64,000 nucleotides of DNA from Myxococcales bacterium (GTDB lineage: Bacteria > Myxococcota_A > Polyangia > Haliangiales > Haliangiaceae): NCBI GenBank assembly GCA_947483555.1, contig CANKMW010000009.1, positions 81,401 through 145,400 on the forward strand. The letters run 5' to 3'. Positions 26,330-34,170 of the stretch are shown here, piece after piece. The notes beneath the pieces are model-generated. The model made no database searches, had not been told where the DNA came from, and saw nothing but the letters and a program-made list of their open reading frames with translations. The first letter of the stretch is position 1. Each line of letters opens with the position of its first letter. The translations under genes and the position numbers were made by a program.

Positions 26330-27601
26330 ATGCCGAGCCCGACCCGAGTGACCGCCGATCCGGGCGGCCGTGCCCCGGCCGCCGTCGAGCAGCGGATGTT
26401 CTGGGTGTCGTGGCTGTCGTACTTCTCGTACTACTTCACGCGCTCGAACTTTTCGGTCGCCAAGAAGCCGATGGCCAAGGAGCTCGGCTTCGACAAGGCC
26501 GACCTCAACCTGATCGACCTGGCCAGCCTGACGCTGTACTGCGTCGGCCAGTTCGTCCATGGCGCGCTCGGCGACGTGCTCGGGCCGCGCCGCCTGGTGG
26601 TCCTCGGCATGCTGGCCAGCGCGGTGGTGTCGGTGGTGTTCGGGCTCAACAGCATCCTGTCGGTCTTCATCCTGCTGTGGGCGGTGAACGGCTTCGTGCA
26701 GGCCACCGGGTGGCCGGGCAACGGCAAGCTGATGGCGTCGTGGTTCGACACCCGCACCCGCGGCGAGCGCATGGGCGTGTGGTCGACGTGCTACCAGGCC
26801 GGCGGCGTCGCCGCGAAGTTGCTCGCCACCGCGCTGCTGGTGTTCGGGTGGCGAGCGGCGTTCCTCGGCCCGGCGCTGTGGGTGATCGTGGTCGCCGGCG
26901 TGTTCTGGCTGGTGGTGCGCGATCGGCCGTCGGAGCTGGGCTATCGCGATCCGGAGATCGCGGCCGGGCTGTCGAAGGACGAGCTGGTCCGCTTGCGCCG
27001 CCTGGCCTGGCCGGTCGTGCTCAAGAACGTCCGGGTCTGGTGCCTGGGTCTGACCTACTTCTGCATGAAGCTGATGCGGTACGCCTTCATCTACTGGCTG
27101 CCGTTCTATCTGTCGGAGGCCTATCACTACGACGCCGAGAAGGCCGGCTACGTCTCGATCGCGTTCGATGCCGGTGGCATCCCGCTGGTGATCCTGGCCG
27201 GCTTCCTGGCCGATCGCGTCTTCGGCCGCCGCCGCATCGCCACCGCGGCGTTGTGGTGCTTCGCGCTGTGCGGTGCGCTGGCGCTGTACCGGGTCATCGG
27301 CGACGACGGCCTGGGCTGGAACATCCTCGGGTTGTCCCTGGTCGGCGGGACGCTGTTCGCCGCCGACTCGCTGGTGTCGGGCTCGGCCTCGCAGGACCTC
27401 GGCGGGCCCCACGCCTCGGCGCTGGCGTGTGGCCTGGTCAACGGCGTCGGCTCGATCGGCGGCATCGTGCAGGGCTTCGTCACCGTCTACGTCAGCGACA
27501 CCTACGGCTGGGACGCCTTGTTCCAGCTGTTCATGGTGCTGGCGTTCGTGTCGGCGTTGCCGCTGCTGCCGTTCCTGCGCGTGCGCCCGACGGTGACGTG
27601 A
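26330..27601 (+). CDS. MFS transporter, organophosphate:phosphate antiporter (GlpT/UhpT-like) family
   Basis: A 423-residue, 12-helix transporter. The opening WLSYFSYYFTRSNFSVAKKPM with GFDKADLNLIDLASL is the OPA-family signature, as is the loop GDVLGPRRLVVLGM and the block NGFVQATGWPGNGKLMASWF. Known members exchange glycerol 3-phosphate or hexose phosphates for inorganic phosphate; the substrate here cannot be read. The gene was probably once directly downstream of the hydrolase gene, since the flanking repeat B ends 16 bp before its ATG. No partner regulator is adjacent. Confidence 0.88.
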   Translation: MPSPTRVTADPGGRAPAAVEQRMFWVSWLSYFSYYFTRSNFSVAKKPMAKELGFDKADLNLIDLASLTLYCVGQFVHGALGDVLGPRRLVVLGMLASAVVSVVFGLNSILSVFILLWAVNGFVQATGWPGNGKLMASWFDTRTRGERMGVWSTCYQAGGVAAKLLATALLVFGWRAAFLGPALWVIVVAGVFWLVVRDRPSELGYRDPEIAAGLSKDELVRLRRLAWPVVLKNVRVWCLGLTYFCMKLMRYAFIYWLPFYLSEAYHYDAEKAGYVSIAFDAGGIPLVILAGFLADRVFGRRRIATAALWCFALCGALALYRVIGDDGLGWNILGLSLVGGTLFAADSLVSGSASQDLGGPHASALACGLVNGVGSIGGIVQGFVTVYVSDTYGWDALFQLFMVLAFVSALPLLPFLRVRPTVT

Positions 27602-27628
27602 CGGCGGGGTCTTGCCCGGGGCTCTGAC

Positions 27629-28936
27629 TCAGCCGCGCGACTTGGCGGCCAGGATGATGCGCAGGTAGGCCTCGCCCATGGCGTGGGCGAGCACGGCGAC
27701 GGTGGCCGCGGACTCGGGCAGCTTGCCCAGCGGTCCGATGGCGAACAGCAGCGAGACCGGGCGCTCGCGGACCATCACCGGCGCCACCACCAGCGTGCGC
27801 GAGCCGACGTCGGCGAACAAGCGCAGGAAGCGATCCTGGACCGTGGAACCGACCTGGGCGTCGCCGACGAACGGACGGCGGTCGTCGTGGGCGGTGCGTA
27901 GCACCGACGGTTGATCCAGCGGCACGACGATCCACTCGGCGTTGGTCGCGGTGATGCCACCGCCGAAGCCATGCTGGCCGAGCGCCGACTTGCCTTTCAC
28001 GGTCATGACCAGCGCGGCCTTCCAGTGGCCGCGCAGGTAGTCGATGGCCAGCTCCGCGATCTGATCTTGCGTGGTCGCGATGGCGATGGACGTGATCGTG
28101 TCGTCGAGCTTGCGGGCCTGTGGCTGCTGCTGCTGCGGCGGCGGCTCGGGCGCCGCCGCGATCGCCGGGCTCGCTCCGGTCGCGCGCTTGGCATCGGTGG
28201 CAGCGCCGAGCGCCGGCACCGATCCGGTGCTACGCAGGACGGTGGGGGTCTGCAGGACGTGGTGCTTGTCGACGTATTCGTGGTCGAGCTCGACCAGCGA
28301 CCCCTCGCCGAGCTCGCTGAAGACCGGGAACTGTCGCGAGTGTTCACCGACATCGACGTCGACATCGATGTCGATCGAGCCGTCCGAGCCGTCATCGATC
28401 CTGGGCGGCGGCGCGACCGTGGCTGGCGGCGCGACCTTGGGTGGTGGGTACGCGACGTCCAGGTGACGACGGAGCGCGAGCTCACCGGCGACGCTGGGGA
28501 TGACCGGCATGCCGGCGGCGGTGCGCACCAGGGCGATCGCCTCCGGCACCGGATCGCGCATGCACACGACCAGGTTGATCCCATCCCCGCCCCGCGACAT
28601 CGCCAGCGGCAACACCCAGGCGGTGCGCGCGAGCTCCGCCGGCAGCCGCGCTACCAGCGCCGGGTCGCGTCCGGCCAGGTGCCGTTCCAGCGCAGCCGGG
28701 ACGCCGTGCTGGCGAGCGAGGGCGCGGGCGATCTCGTCGCCGCCCAGGATCCCCATCTCGACCAGCGTCGAGCCCAGCCGGGTGCGGGTCGTGCGCTGCC
28801 GCGCCAGGCCCCGCTCGAGGTCGGCCTCGCTCAGGATGCCGGCCGCCACCAGCATCTCGCCGATCCTCACCGGGTGCCCCGATCGTGGTTCGGCCGCCGC
28901 ACCAGCCTCTAGTACCATCGAACCCGGCGGATCCAT
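27629..28936 (-). CDS. MshEN (GspE N-terminal) domain protein with GAF-like C-terminus
   Basis: A 435-residue cytoplasmic protein. Residues about 25-150 follow the MshEN/T2SSE N-terminal pattern: IGEMLVAAGILSEADLERGLARQ, LGSTLVEMGILGGDEIARALARQHGVP, then GDGINLVVCMRDPVPEAI. MshEN domains can bind cyclic di-GMP. The middle is a Pro/Gln-rich linker with acidic runs, and residues about 290-435 look like a GAF/sensor domain. It lacks the ATPase of type II secretion/pilus motors. It is probably a signalling adaptor. Start choice between ATGs at 28936 and 28918 is uncertain. Confidence 0.75.
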   Translation of the reverse strand: MDPPGSMVLEAGAAAEPRSGHPVRIGEMLVAAGILSEADLERGLARQRTTRTRLGSTLVEMGILGGDEIARALARQHGVPAALERHLAGRDPALVARLPAELARTAWVLPLAMSRGGDGINLVVCMRDPVPEAIALVRTAAGMPVIPSVAGELALRRHLDVAYPPPKVAPPATVAPPPRIDDGSDGSIDIDVDVDVGEHSRQFPVFSELGEGSLVELDHEYVDKHHVLQTPTVLRSTGSVPALGAATDAKRATGASPAIAAAPEPPPQQQQPQARKLDDTITSIAIATTQDQIAELAIDYLRGHWKAALVMTVKGKSALGQHGFGGGITATNAEWIVVPLDQPSVLRTAHDDRRPFVGDAQVGSTVQDRFLRLFADVGSRTLVVAPVMVRERPVSLLFAIGPLGKLPESAATVAVLAHAMGEAYLRIILAAKSRG

Positions 28937-29022
28937 AAGCGGCAACCGCTTCGACGGCAGGCTTGACAGCGAACGGGCGGGGCGGTAATCACCATCCCGC
29001 TCCGGGTAGCCGGGGCTCGGTT

Positions 29023-29098
<76 letters not shown>

Positions 29099-29171
29099 AC
29101 CAACCTCCCGTAACTCCTCTCATTTGTCTCGGGCTACGGACACTGCCACCTCGGTTCTTGCCACGGTCTTG

Positions 29172-29198
29172 CCACGCCGGCCACGCCGGCCACGCCGG
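29172..29198. repeat. Three tandem copies of CCACGCCGG
   Basis: A 9-bp unit repeated exactly three times, ending 4 bp before the ATG of the small lipoprotein gene, so it replaces the normal ribosome-binding region. Confidence 0.85.
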
Positions 29199-29202
29199 CG
29201 CG

Positions 29203-29559
29203 ATGCGTGCGGGAGCGCGAGCGCTCGTCGCAACACTCGTCCTCGCCGGCTGTAGCGGTGGCGAGTCGCCCGATCCATGCGATCGCCTGATCGAGCGGAT
29301 CGAGAAGTGCGGCGGCGACAAGTATCCGGCGGGCACGCTGCGGAACGCCACGATGTACTGCCGCGTGTCGATGCGCTACGAGCCCGAGGCTGGCGAGGAT
29401 CCGGCGAACATGGCCGCCGTCACCAAGGCGACCCTGACCGAGTGCGCCGGGCCCCAGGCCGCGACGTGTGATGGGCTGCGGGCCTGCTTCGAGCGCCACC
29501 GTTGCTCGTTCCTGATGACGAGCCCGTCCGCCTCGCCGAAGTTTCAGTGCTGGGAGTAG
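29203..29559 (+). CDS. Small Cys-rich lipoprotein
   Basis: A 118-residue protein: signal MRAGARALVATLVLAGC with a lipobox, then a compact domain with seven further Cys residues (DPCDRLIERIEKCGG, YCRVSMRY, LTECAGPQAATCDGLRACFERHRC, FQCWE). The pattern matches many small, function-unknown myxobacterial lipoproteins with disulfide-linked helical hairpins. It follows the tRNA gene by about 100 bp. Without a Shine-Dalgarno sequence the start is uncertain; the frame is open upstream through the tRNA. Confidence 0.7.
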   Translation: MRAGARALVATLVLAGCSGGESPDPCDRLIERIEKCGGDKYPAGTLRNATMYCRVSMRYEPEAGEDPANMAAVTKATLTECAGPQAATCDGLRACFERHRCSFLMTSPSASPKFQCWE

Positions 29560-29827
29560 CTCCGCGCCCAGCAATTGACGGCGGGCAGAGTCAGCAAGGT
29601 CTCGCGGTTCGAGATGAACATGTTGCCGAGGCCAGATCTGCTCCTGGGCTGGAATGGGACACCGATCCACGCCCAGGCCACGCAGACGCACGGCACGGCC
29701 CGCGCGCGTGGGATGCCTTCGCCCGACCCGGGGTGCGCCTCGGCCGCCCCCCACTCGAACCCGAGCTGCCGGCCAGCGGGCCGACCTCCAGCGCGCACGA
29801 CGAGCGGTCCCCCGGCCAGGTGATGGT

Positions 29828-30409
29828 ATGAATCGCGTCATGGGCTGGCTCGAACGGTCGCGTGGGCTCGCCATCCTGATGTTCGTGATGACCGCATGCT
29901 CGACGTCGCCGACGACGAAGACGACCGAGTCGGCACGGGGCCCGGCGCCATTCGTCGTCGACCTGCAACCGATCACGATCTCGTTCCGGGGTGAGCCCAT
30001 TGCGCGACTGTTCGCCGACGGCCGCACCGAGTCGGCTGGACCGAACGCGCCCGGCAAGGATCTGCTGCCGGGCCCGACCATCCATGCGGACGGTACGATT
30101 GCGCTGACCAAGGGGGGCGGCAAGGCGAGGATCGATGACAGGGGCGACATCTACGTGGCCGGCCCCTCGGGGGCGAACCCTCGCGAGCCAAGCATCCAAC
30201 GTTGGCAGCTCTTCGGTCACATCTCAGGCGATCGGTTCACGTTTGCCGGATCAGCCAGACCATGGGACGTGCGCGTCCAGGGCAACCTGATCGAGTTCGG
30301 CGAGGAGGACAGCAGCCAGATCGAGGGCCACGTGACGCCGAGCATGCGTCACACCGCGCTGGTGATGGCGGTGGCGTTCTACATCGAGGGCGCGCTCACC
30401 GCGCCGTGA
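29828..30409 (+). CDS. Lipoprotein of unknown function
   Basis: A 193-residue protein with signal WLERSRGLAILMFVMTACST (lipobox MTAC). The mature part has repeated beta-hairpins such as ISFRGEPIARLFADGRTES and TIHADGTIALTKGGGKARID, resembling the 'dialkylrecorsinol-like' short repeat lipoproteins only superficially. I cannot assign a function. About 270 bp of sequence with no convincing gene precedes it. Confidence 0.65.
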   Translation: MNRVMGWLERSRGLAILMFVMTACSTSPTTKTTESARGPAPFVVDLQPITISFRGEPIARLFADGRTESAGPNAPGKDLLPGPTIHADGTIALTKGGGKARIDDRGDIYVAGPSGANPREPSIQRWQLFGHISGDRFTFAGSARPWDVRVQGNLIEFGEEDSSQIEGHVTPSMRHTALVMAVAFYIEGALTAP

Positions 30410-30494
30410 ACCATCGCTTGGGTGTTGTCTCGCACGCTATCCCACGTAGCCGTTCACGATCCCGGCTGGTGCGGCACCCACGATCTGGTCGCGC

Positions 30495-31391
30495 CTATGC
30501 AAACAGCGCGGCCAGCGGCTCGGCCATGAAGTCGATGAAGCGCAGGGTGAGGCCGGGCCGCGCCGCGCCCGCCGGCCACACCGCGTAGACGCCGAGGGTC
30601 GGCAGACGCCACGACGGCAACACCTCGACCAGGCGGCCCTGCGCCAGCTCGCGCCGCGCCAGCACCTCGGGCAAGGACGTCACGCCCATGCCCGCGATCG
30701 CCATCTCGCGCAGCGCGGTGGCGCTGTCGACCGCGGCGCGGGCGCGGTACGGCCGCACCACCGGCGTCTTCCTACCGGGCGGGATCAGCGCCAGCTCGGG
30801 TCGCACCGCGCTGAGCTGGATGAAGTCCCAGCCGTCGAGGTCGCGCACGGTGCGCGGGCGAGCATGCAGCGCCACGTACGACGGTGATGCGACCAGCACC
30901 CGCGGCATCAGGGCCAGGCGCCGGACCTTGAGCGTGCTGTCCTCGAGGCGGCCGATGCGCAGGGCCACGTCGAAGCCGTCGCGGAGAAGATCCTGGCGGC
31001 GCTCGGTGAAGGCGAGGGCGAGGGTGACGCGGGGATGAGCGCGGGTGAACGCGCCGATGTCGCGGCAGAAGCGCGTCTCGGCCAGCAGGGCCGGCGCGGT
31101 GACGCGCAGCCGCCCGGCCAGCCCCTCGCCCCGTTCGCCGAGCGCGTCGAGGCCGCGCTCGGCGGCCGCCACCATCTCGCGAGCCTCGTGGAACAGCCGC
31201 TCGCCGTCGGGCGTCAGGGCGAGGTGCCGGGTCGAGCGGTAGAGCAGGGGCACCTCGAGCCGGCGCTCGAGCTCGCTGATGTGGTGGCTCACCACCGACG
31301 GCGACAGGCCCAGCGCCCGGGCCGCGGCGCGGAAGGTCCCACTCTCGACCGTGCGGGCGAACACGGCCAGGGCCTTGAGGTTCTCGATCAT
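30495..31391 (-). CDS. LysR-family transcriptional regulator
   Basis: A 298-residue LTTR of normal length. Residues 1-60 are the winged HTH (LKALAVFARTVESGTFRAAARALGLSPS, then VSHHISELERRL), followed by the dimerization helix and an effector-binding domain (from GRLRVTAPALLAE). It belongs to the subgroup resembling CrgA/DsdC-like regulators of unknown ligand. It is transcribed divergently from the ester-cyclase gene; by analogy with other LysR pairs it probably controls that gene and itself through the 86-bp spacer. Confidence 0.93.
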   Translation of the reverse strand: MIENLKALAVFARTVESGTFRAAARALGLSPSVVSHHISELERRLEVPLLYRSTRHLALTPDGERLFHEAREMVAAAERGLDALGERGEGLAGRLRVTAPALLAETRFCRDIGAFTRAHPRVTLALAFTERRQDLLRDGFDVALRIGRLEDSTLKVRRLALMPRVLVASPSYVALHARPRTVRDLDGWDFIQLSAVRPELALIPPGRKTPVVRPYRARAAVDSATALREMAIAGMGVTSLPEVLARRELAQGRLVEVLPSWRLPTLGVYAVWPAGAARPGLTLRFIDFMAEPLAALFA

Positions 31392-31400
31392 GGTGCAAGA

Positions 31401-31447
31401 TTATCGAACAGTGCTAACGATGAGTGCCATCTTATCGAGCAGTGGCA
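31401..31447. promoter_or_regulatory. Candidate LysR operator: two direct half-sites
   Basis: TTATCGAACAGTGCTA (31401-31416) and TTATCGAGCAGTGGCA (31432-31447) are near-identical and start exactly 31 bp apart, about three helical turns, so both would face one side of DNA. They fill the spacer between the divergent starts. The spacer is distinctly less G+C-rich than its surroundings. Confidence 0.5.
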
Positions 31448-31477
31448 GATGGCGCACCGTGGGCCCTGGAGGTTCCC

Positions 31478-31894
31478 ATGACCACGACCCGCGAGCTCAT
31501 CCACTTCTTCTACGACCAGGTGCTGTCGTCGACGACCGCCCCTGACCTCACCGAGCGCATGTCGCGCGCCCTGACGCCGAGCTGGCAGAGCATCGGCGGC
31601 TACGCCGGACCGGCCAAGAGCCGCGAGCAGTTCGGAGCTCAGCTCCAGGGCTTCGCCAAGCTCATCCCCGATCTGTCGTGGCGCATCGTGGAGCTGGTCG
31701 AGGCCGGCGACCGCGTCGTGGTGCGCGGCCGCGCCACCGGCACGCCGGTCGGCGAGCTGTTCGGCGTGCCGCCCTCGGGCCGGGGCTTCGACATCATGTC
31801 GCTCGACCTGCACACCGTCGAAGAAGGGCGCGTGGTCCGCACCTACCACATCGAGGACTGGGCCGGCGCCATCCGCCAGCTCACCGGCAAGTAG
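31478..31894 (+). CDS. SnoaL-like / ester cyclase family protein
   Basis: A 138-residue protein with the NTF2-like fold of SnoaL polyketide cyclases: ELIHFFYDQVLSS, KSREQFGAQLQGFAKLIPDLSW, DRVVVRGRATGT and the ending VRTYHIEDWAGAIRQL. The ATG follows GGAGG with 5 bases of spacing; the frame extends upstream to 31424 but without that signal. Members include cyclases and many uncharacterised small-molecule binding proteins. The divergent LysR gene suggests it responds to a small organic effector. Confidence 0.85.
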   Translation: MTTTRELIHFFYDQVLSSTTAPDLTERMSRALTPSWQSIGGYAGPAKSREQFGAQLQGFAKLIPDLSWRIVELVEAGDRVVVRGRATGTPVGELFGVPPSGRGFDIMSLDLHTVEEGRVVRTYHIEDWAGAIRQLTGK

Positions 31895-32092
31895 CTCACC
31901 GGTAGGTGGCTCCCGACGTGGCCGCGGTCGTGCTCGCTGTCGATGGCGCGCAGCGGCACGCCCAGGATCGGGGCGGCGGAACCGGCACTCGACGCGGCCG
32001 TCGGGGCGGACGACGCCGCGGTCGGCGGAGATCCGGCTACTTGCTCGGCGTCAAGTCGGTGGCCGCACGTCCATGCTCCGCTGCCCGCACTC

Positions 32093-32662
32093 ATGAGCAA
32101 GCTGCTGACCGCGCTCGTCACCGAGCACGACCACATCCTCCGGGTCCTCGCCGCGCTGCATGACTACGCGGCGTTCCATGCCCACGACGACGGCGACGTC
32201 CGGGCCGTGCTGGGCCAGTTCGTGACCTACCTGCGCGAGTACGTCGACGGCTGGCATCACCACAAGGAGGAGGAGGTGCTGTTCGTCGCGATGGGCCACG
32301 CCGGGCTGCCGATGGACGGCGGCCCGCTGGGCTGCATGCTCCGGGAGCACGACGCCGGTCGGCGCCACGTCGGCATGCTGGCCGAGCTGGCGGCGGCGCG
32401 GGTGCCCGGGCCGCTGACCCAGGAGGAGCTGGCGGTCATGGCCGGCGCGGTCGCGGGCTACGTGGCGCTGCTGACCTCGCACATCGCCAAGGAGAACCAG
32501 GTGCTCTATCCGATGGCGGAGCGGATCATCGCGCCCGGCGCGCTCGCGGCGCTCGACGAGCTCGGCGAACGCGCGAGCGGCGATCCCGGCGACGGGCGCC
32601 GGCTCGAGGACCTGGGCGACGAGCTGATCGCACGCTTCACGGCGGCGCGGATCGCGAGCTGA
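32093..32662 (+). CDS. Hemerythrin HHE domain-containing protein
   Basis: A 189-residue four-helix protein with a full set of di-iron ligands: His in EHDHILRVLAALHDY, H-H-H-K-E-E-E in DGWHHHKEEEVLF, His in LREHDAGRRH, and HIAKENQVLYPMAE supplying the last His/Glu pair. This is the HHE pattern of cytoplasmic hemerythrins involved in oxygen, NO or iron handling. No signal peptide. The ATG is chosen because the family motif begins within ten residues; a longer frame upstream is low-complexity. Confidence 0.9.
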   Translation: MSKLLTALVTEHDHILRVLAALHDYAAFHAHDDGDVRAVLGQFVTYLREYVDGWHHHKEEEVLFVAMGHAGLPMDGGPLGCMLREHDAGRRHVGMLAELAAARVPGPLTQEELAVMAGAVAGYVALLTSHIAKENQVLYPMAERIIAPGALAALDELGERASGDPGDGRRLEDLGDELIARFTAARIAS

Positions 32663-32736
32663 CGCGCGGCGGCGCGACGCGAGCGCCGCGCCGTCGCGGC
32701 TCCGAGCCTCGAACTCGCGCGCCAGGACCGGACCGA

Positions 32737-33263
32737 CTAGAGATCGTTGTTGTGCACGCCGAACGCCTTGGCGAGCTCGGTCCGGACCACGGGCATCTGC
32801 GCGTCGCCGGTCTCGATCACCCGCCGTCCACCGACCACGGGAGCGGCCTCGAAGTCGAGCGCGCGCACGACGGAATCGAGCTCGATCCGGACCGGGATGC
32901 GCGCGGCCGCGCCCGGCGGCAGGGCGATCTCGTACTCGAACGATACCGCCAGCTGGTCGCGGTCACGCACCGTGAACGGCTCGATCACCCCGCGGATGTC
33001 GGCGCTGCCGGTCAGCTCGTAGGCGTAGGTGCCGGTGCCGCGATCGAGCTCCAGGCTCATGCGCGCGTACAGCCCGGTCGGAGCGTCCGGGAACTCGAGG
33101 TCGGGCGGCACCTCCCCGGTGGCCCACAGCAAGTCCAGCATCGGAGCCAGCGTCCGCGGATCGCCGGCGCCGGCGTCCCCGATCGCGCGCGTGTTGCGCA
33201 GGTGGAGCGCGGCTCGGTCGAGCGTCAGCTCGTTGTCGACCGTTCCCGGGATGACCGAGGGCC
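32737..33263 (-). pseudogene. 5'-truncated remnant of a secreted beta-sandwich protein
   Basis: From about 33263 to 32737 one minus-strand frame reads as a coherent C-terminal part: DNELTLDRAALHLRNTRAIG, GDPRTLAPMLDLLWATGEVPP, FPDAPTGLYARMSLEL, YAYELTGSADI, and a final PVVRTELAKAFGV. The style is that of secreted or lipid-anchored beta-sandwich proteins of myxobacteria. No start codon or signal peptide lies in frame before it except an internal ATG at 33141, and the DUF188 gene runs into it in another frame. It is best read as a gene that lost its front end. Confidence 0.55.
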
Positions 33264-33727
33264 GCGTCAGCCACGCCAGAGCGCAGCGCCTTGGTCAGCA
33301 GACTGTCGAGCCGGGCGGCGAACTTCTGCTTGGCCTTGGCGTTGAATGGCGGGGGCCCTGGAGTCTCGATCCCGGTCTCGCGCAGGCTGGCCATCAGATC
33401 GCGAACCGAGAGGCGGTCGCTGACGTTCGCCTCGGAATAGAGGTCGCCGCGCGGATCGATCACGGTCAGACCCTTGCCGACCAGGACCGCGGCGAGCGGG
33501 ATGTCGGCGGTCACGCAGAAGTCGTGGGGCGCGCAGTGATCGGCGATGTACGCATCGGCGACATCCGCGCCCTGGCTGACCCGGACGAACGAGACCAGCG
33601 GACTGTCGGAGATCCGGACGTACTTGTTGGCGACCAGCACGGTGGCGATCTGCAGCCGCTGCGACGCCCGCAAGATGATCTCCTTGACCTCGGTGGGGAG
33701 TGCGTCGGCGTCGACCCAGATCTTCAC
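32963..33727 (-). CDS. DUF188 (YaiI/YqxD family) protein with abnormal C-terminal run-on
   Basis: Residues 1-150 are a normal DUF188 protein: MKIWVDADALPTEVKEIILRAS, LVANKYVRI, VRVSQGADVADAYIADH, VTADIPLAAVLVGKGLTVIDPRG, and LSVRDLMASLRETG. The family (PIN-like fold) usually ends about ten residues after the FAARLDSLL helix. Here the frame continues another 95 residues of Arg/Ala-rich sequence, which is a shadow of the truncated gene in another frame. A one-base shift near 33285 would give a stop at 33267-33269 (ending ...LWRG), the expected length. The GTG at 33727 is the family start; a GTG at 33742 adds five residues. Confidence 0.75.
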   Translation of the reverse strand: MKIWVDADALPTEVKEIILRASQRLQIATVLVANKYVRISDSPLVSFVRVSQGADVADAYIADHCAPHDFCVTADIPLAAVLVGKGLTVIDPRGDLYSEANVSDRLSVRDLMASLRETGIETPGPPPFNAKAKQKFAARLDSLLTKALRSGVADAALGHPGNGRQRADARPSRAPPAQHARDRGRRRRRSADAGSDAGLAVGHRGGAARPRVPGRSDRAVRAHEPGARSRHRHLRLRADRQRRHPRGDRAVHGA

Positions 33728-33750
33728 CGCGCCACCATACACGGCGTCCA

Positions 33751-33994
33751 GTGGCCGACCTCGTCGACGACGGCGGGGTACTCGATCGCCTCGAGCCCGG
33801 GCCTGATCGGCGCCGACAGCTCCACGCCGACGTCGATCCGGCCGCCTACGTCGTCAACGTTGTCACCTTCCTGGTCTCGACCATCGCGGTCCAGCGCCTG
33901 CTCGCGCCGCTCCCCGACGATCAGGTGCTGCGCGAGGTGCTGCGCATGGCACGCGCCGCGCTGTTCCGCCCCGTCACGCCCACCCCCAGGACGG
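33751..33994 (+). pseudogene. Possible TetR-regulator C-terminal fragment
   Basis: In the 443 bp between DUF188 and the HemF-like gene, one plus-strand frame contains VDPAAYVVNVVTFLVSTIAVQRLLAPLPDDQVLREVLRMA in continuous reading, which looks like the ligand-binding end of a TetR-type regulator. No HTH part exists. The rest of the stretch (33995-34170) holds nothing I can support. Confidence 0.35.
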
Positions 33995-34170
33995 CGAGCG
34001 CGACAGCGTCTGCACGCCCGCGGGTACCTGCCGGGTCGTCGGCTGGAGCTGCTGAGGGCCCGCCGCGGGACCAACGCGCCGCCGAGGTCGGTGAGCGCCT
34101 CGGTCAGCATCGCCGCGGCCTCCTCGAGGCGCGCTTCCAGCGCCGGGGCCCGGTCTGCTATCGTCGCGTC

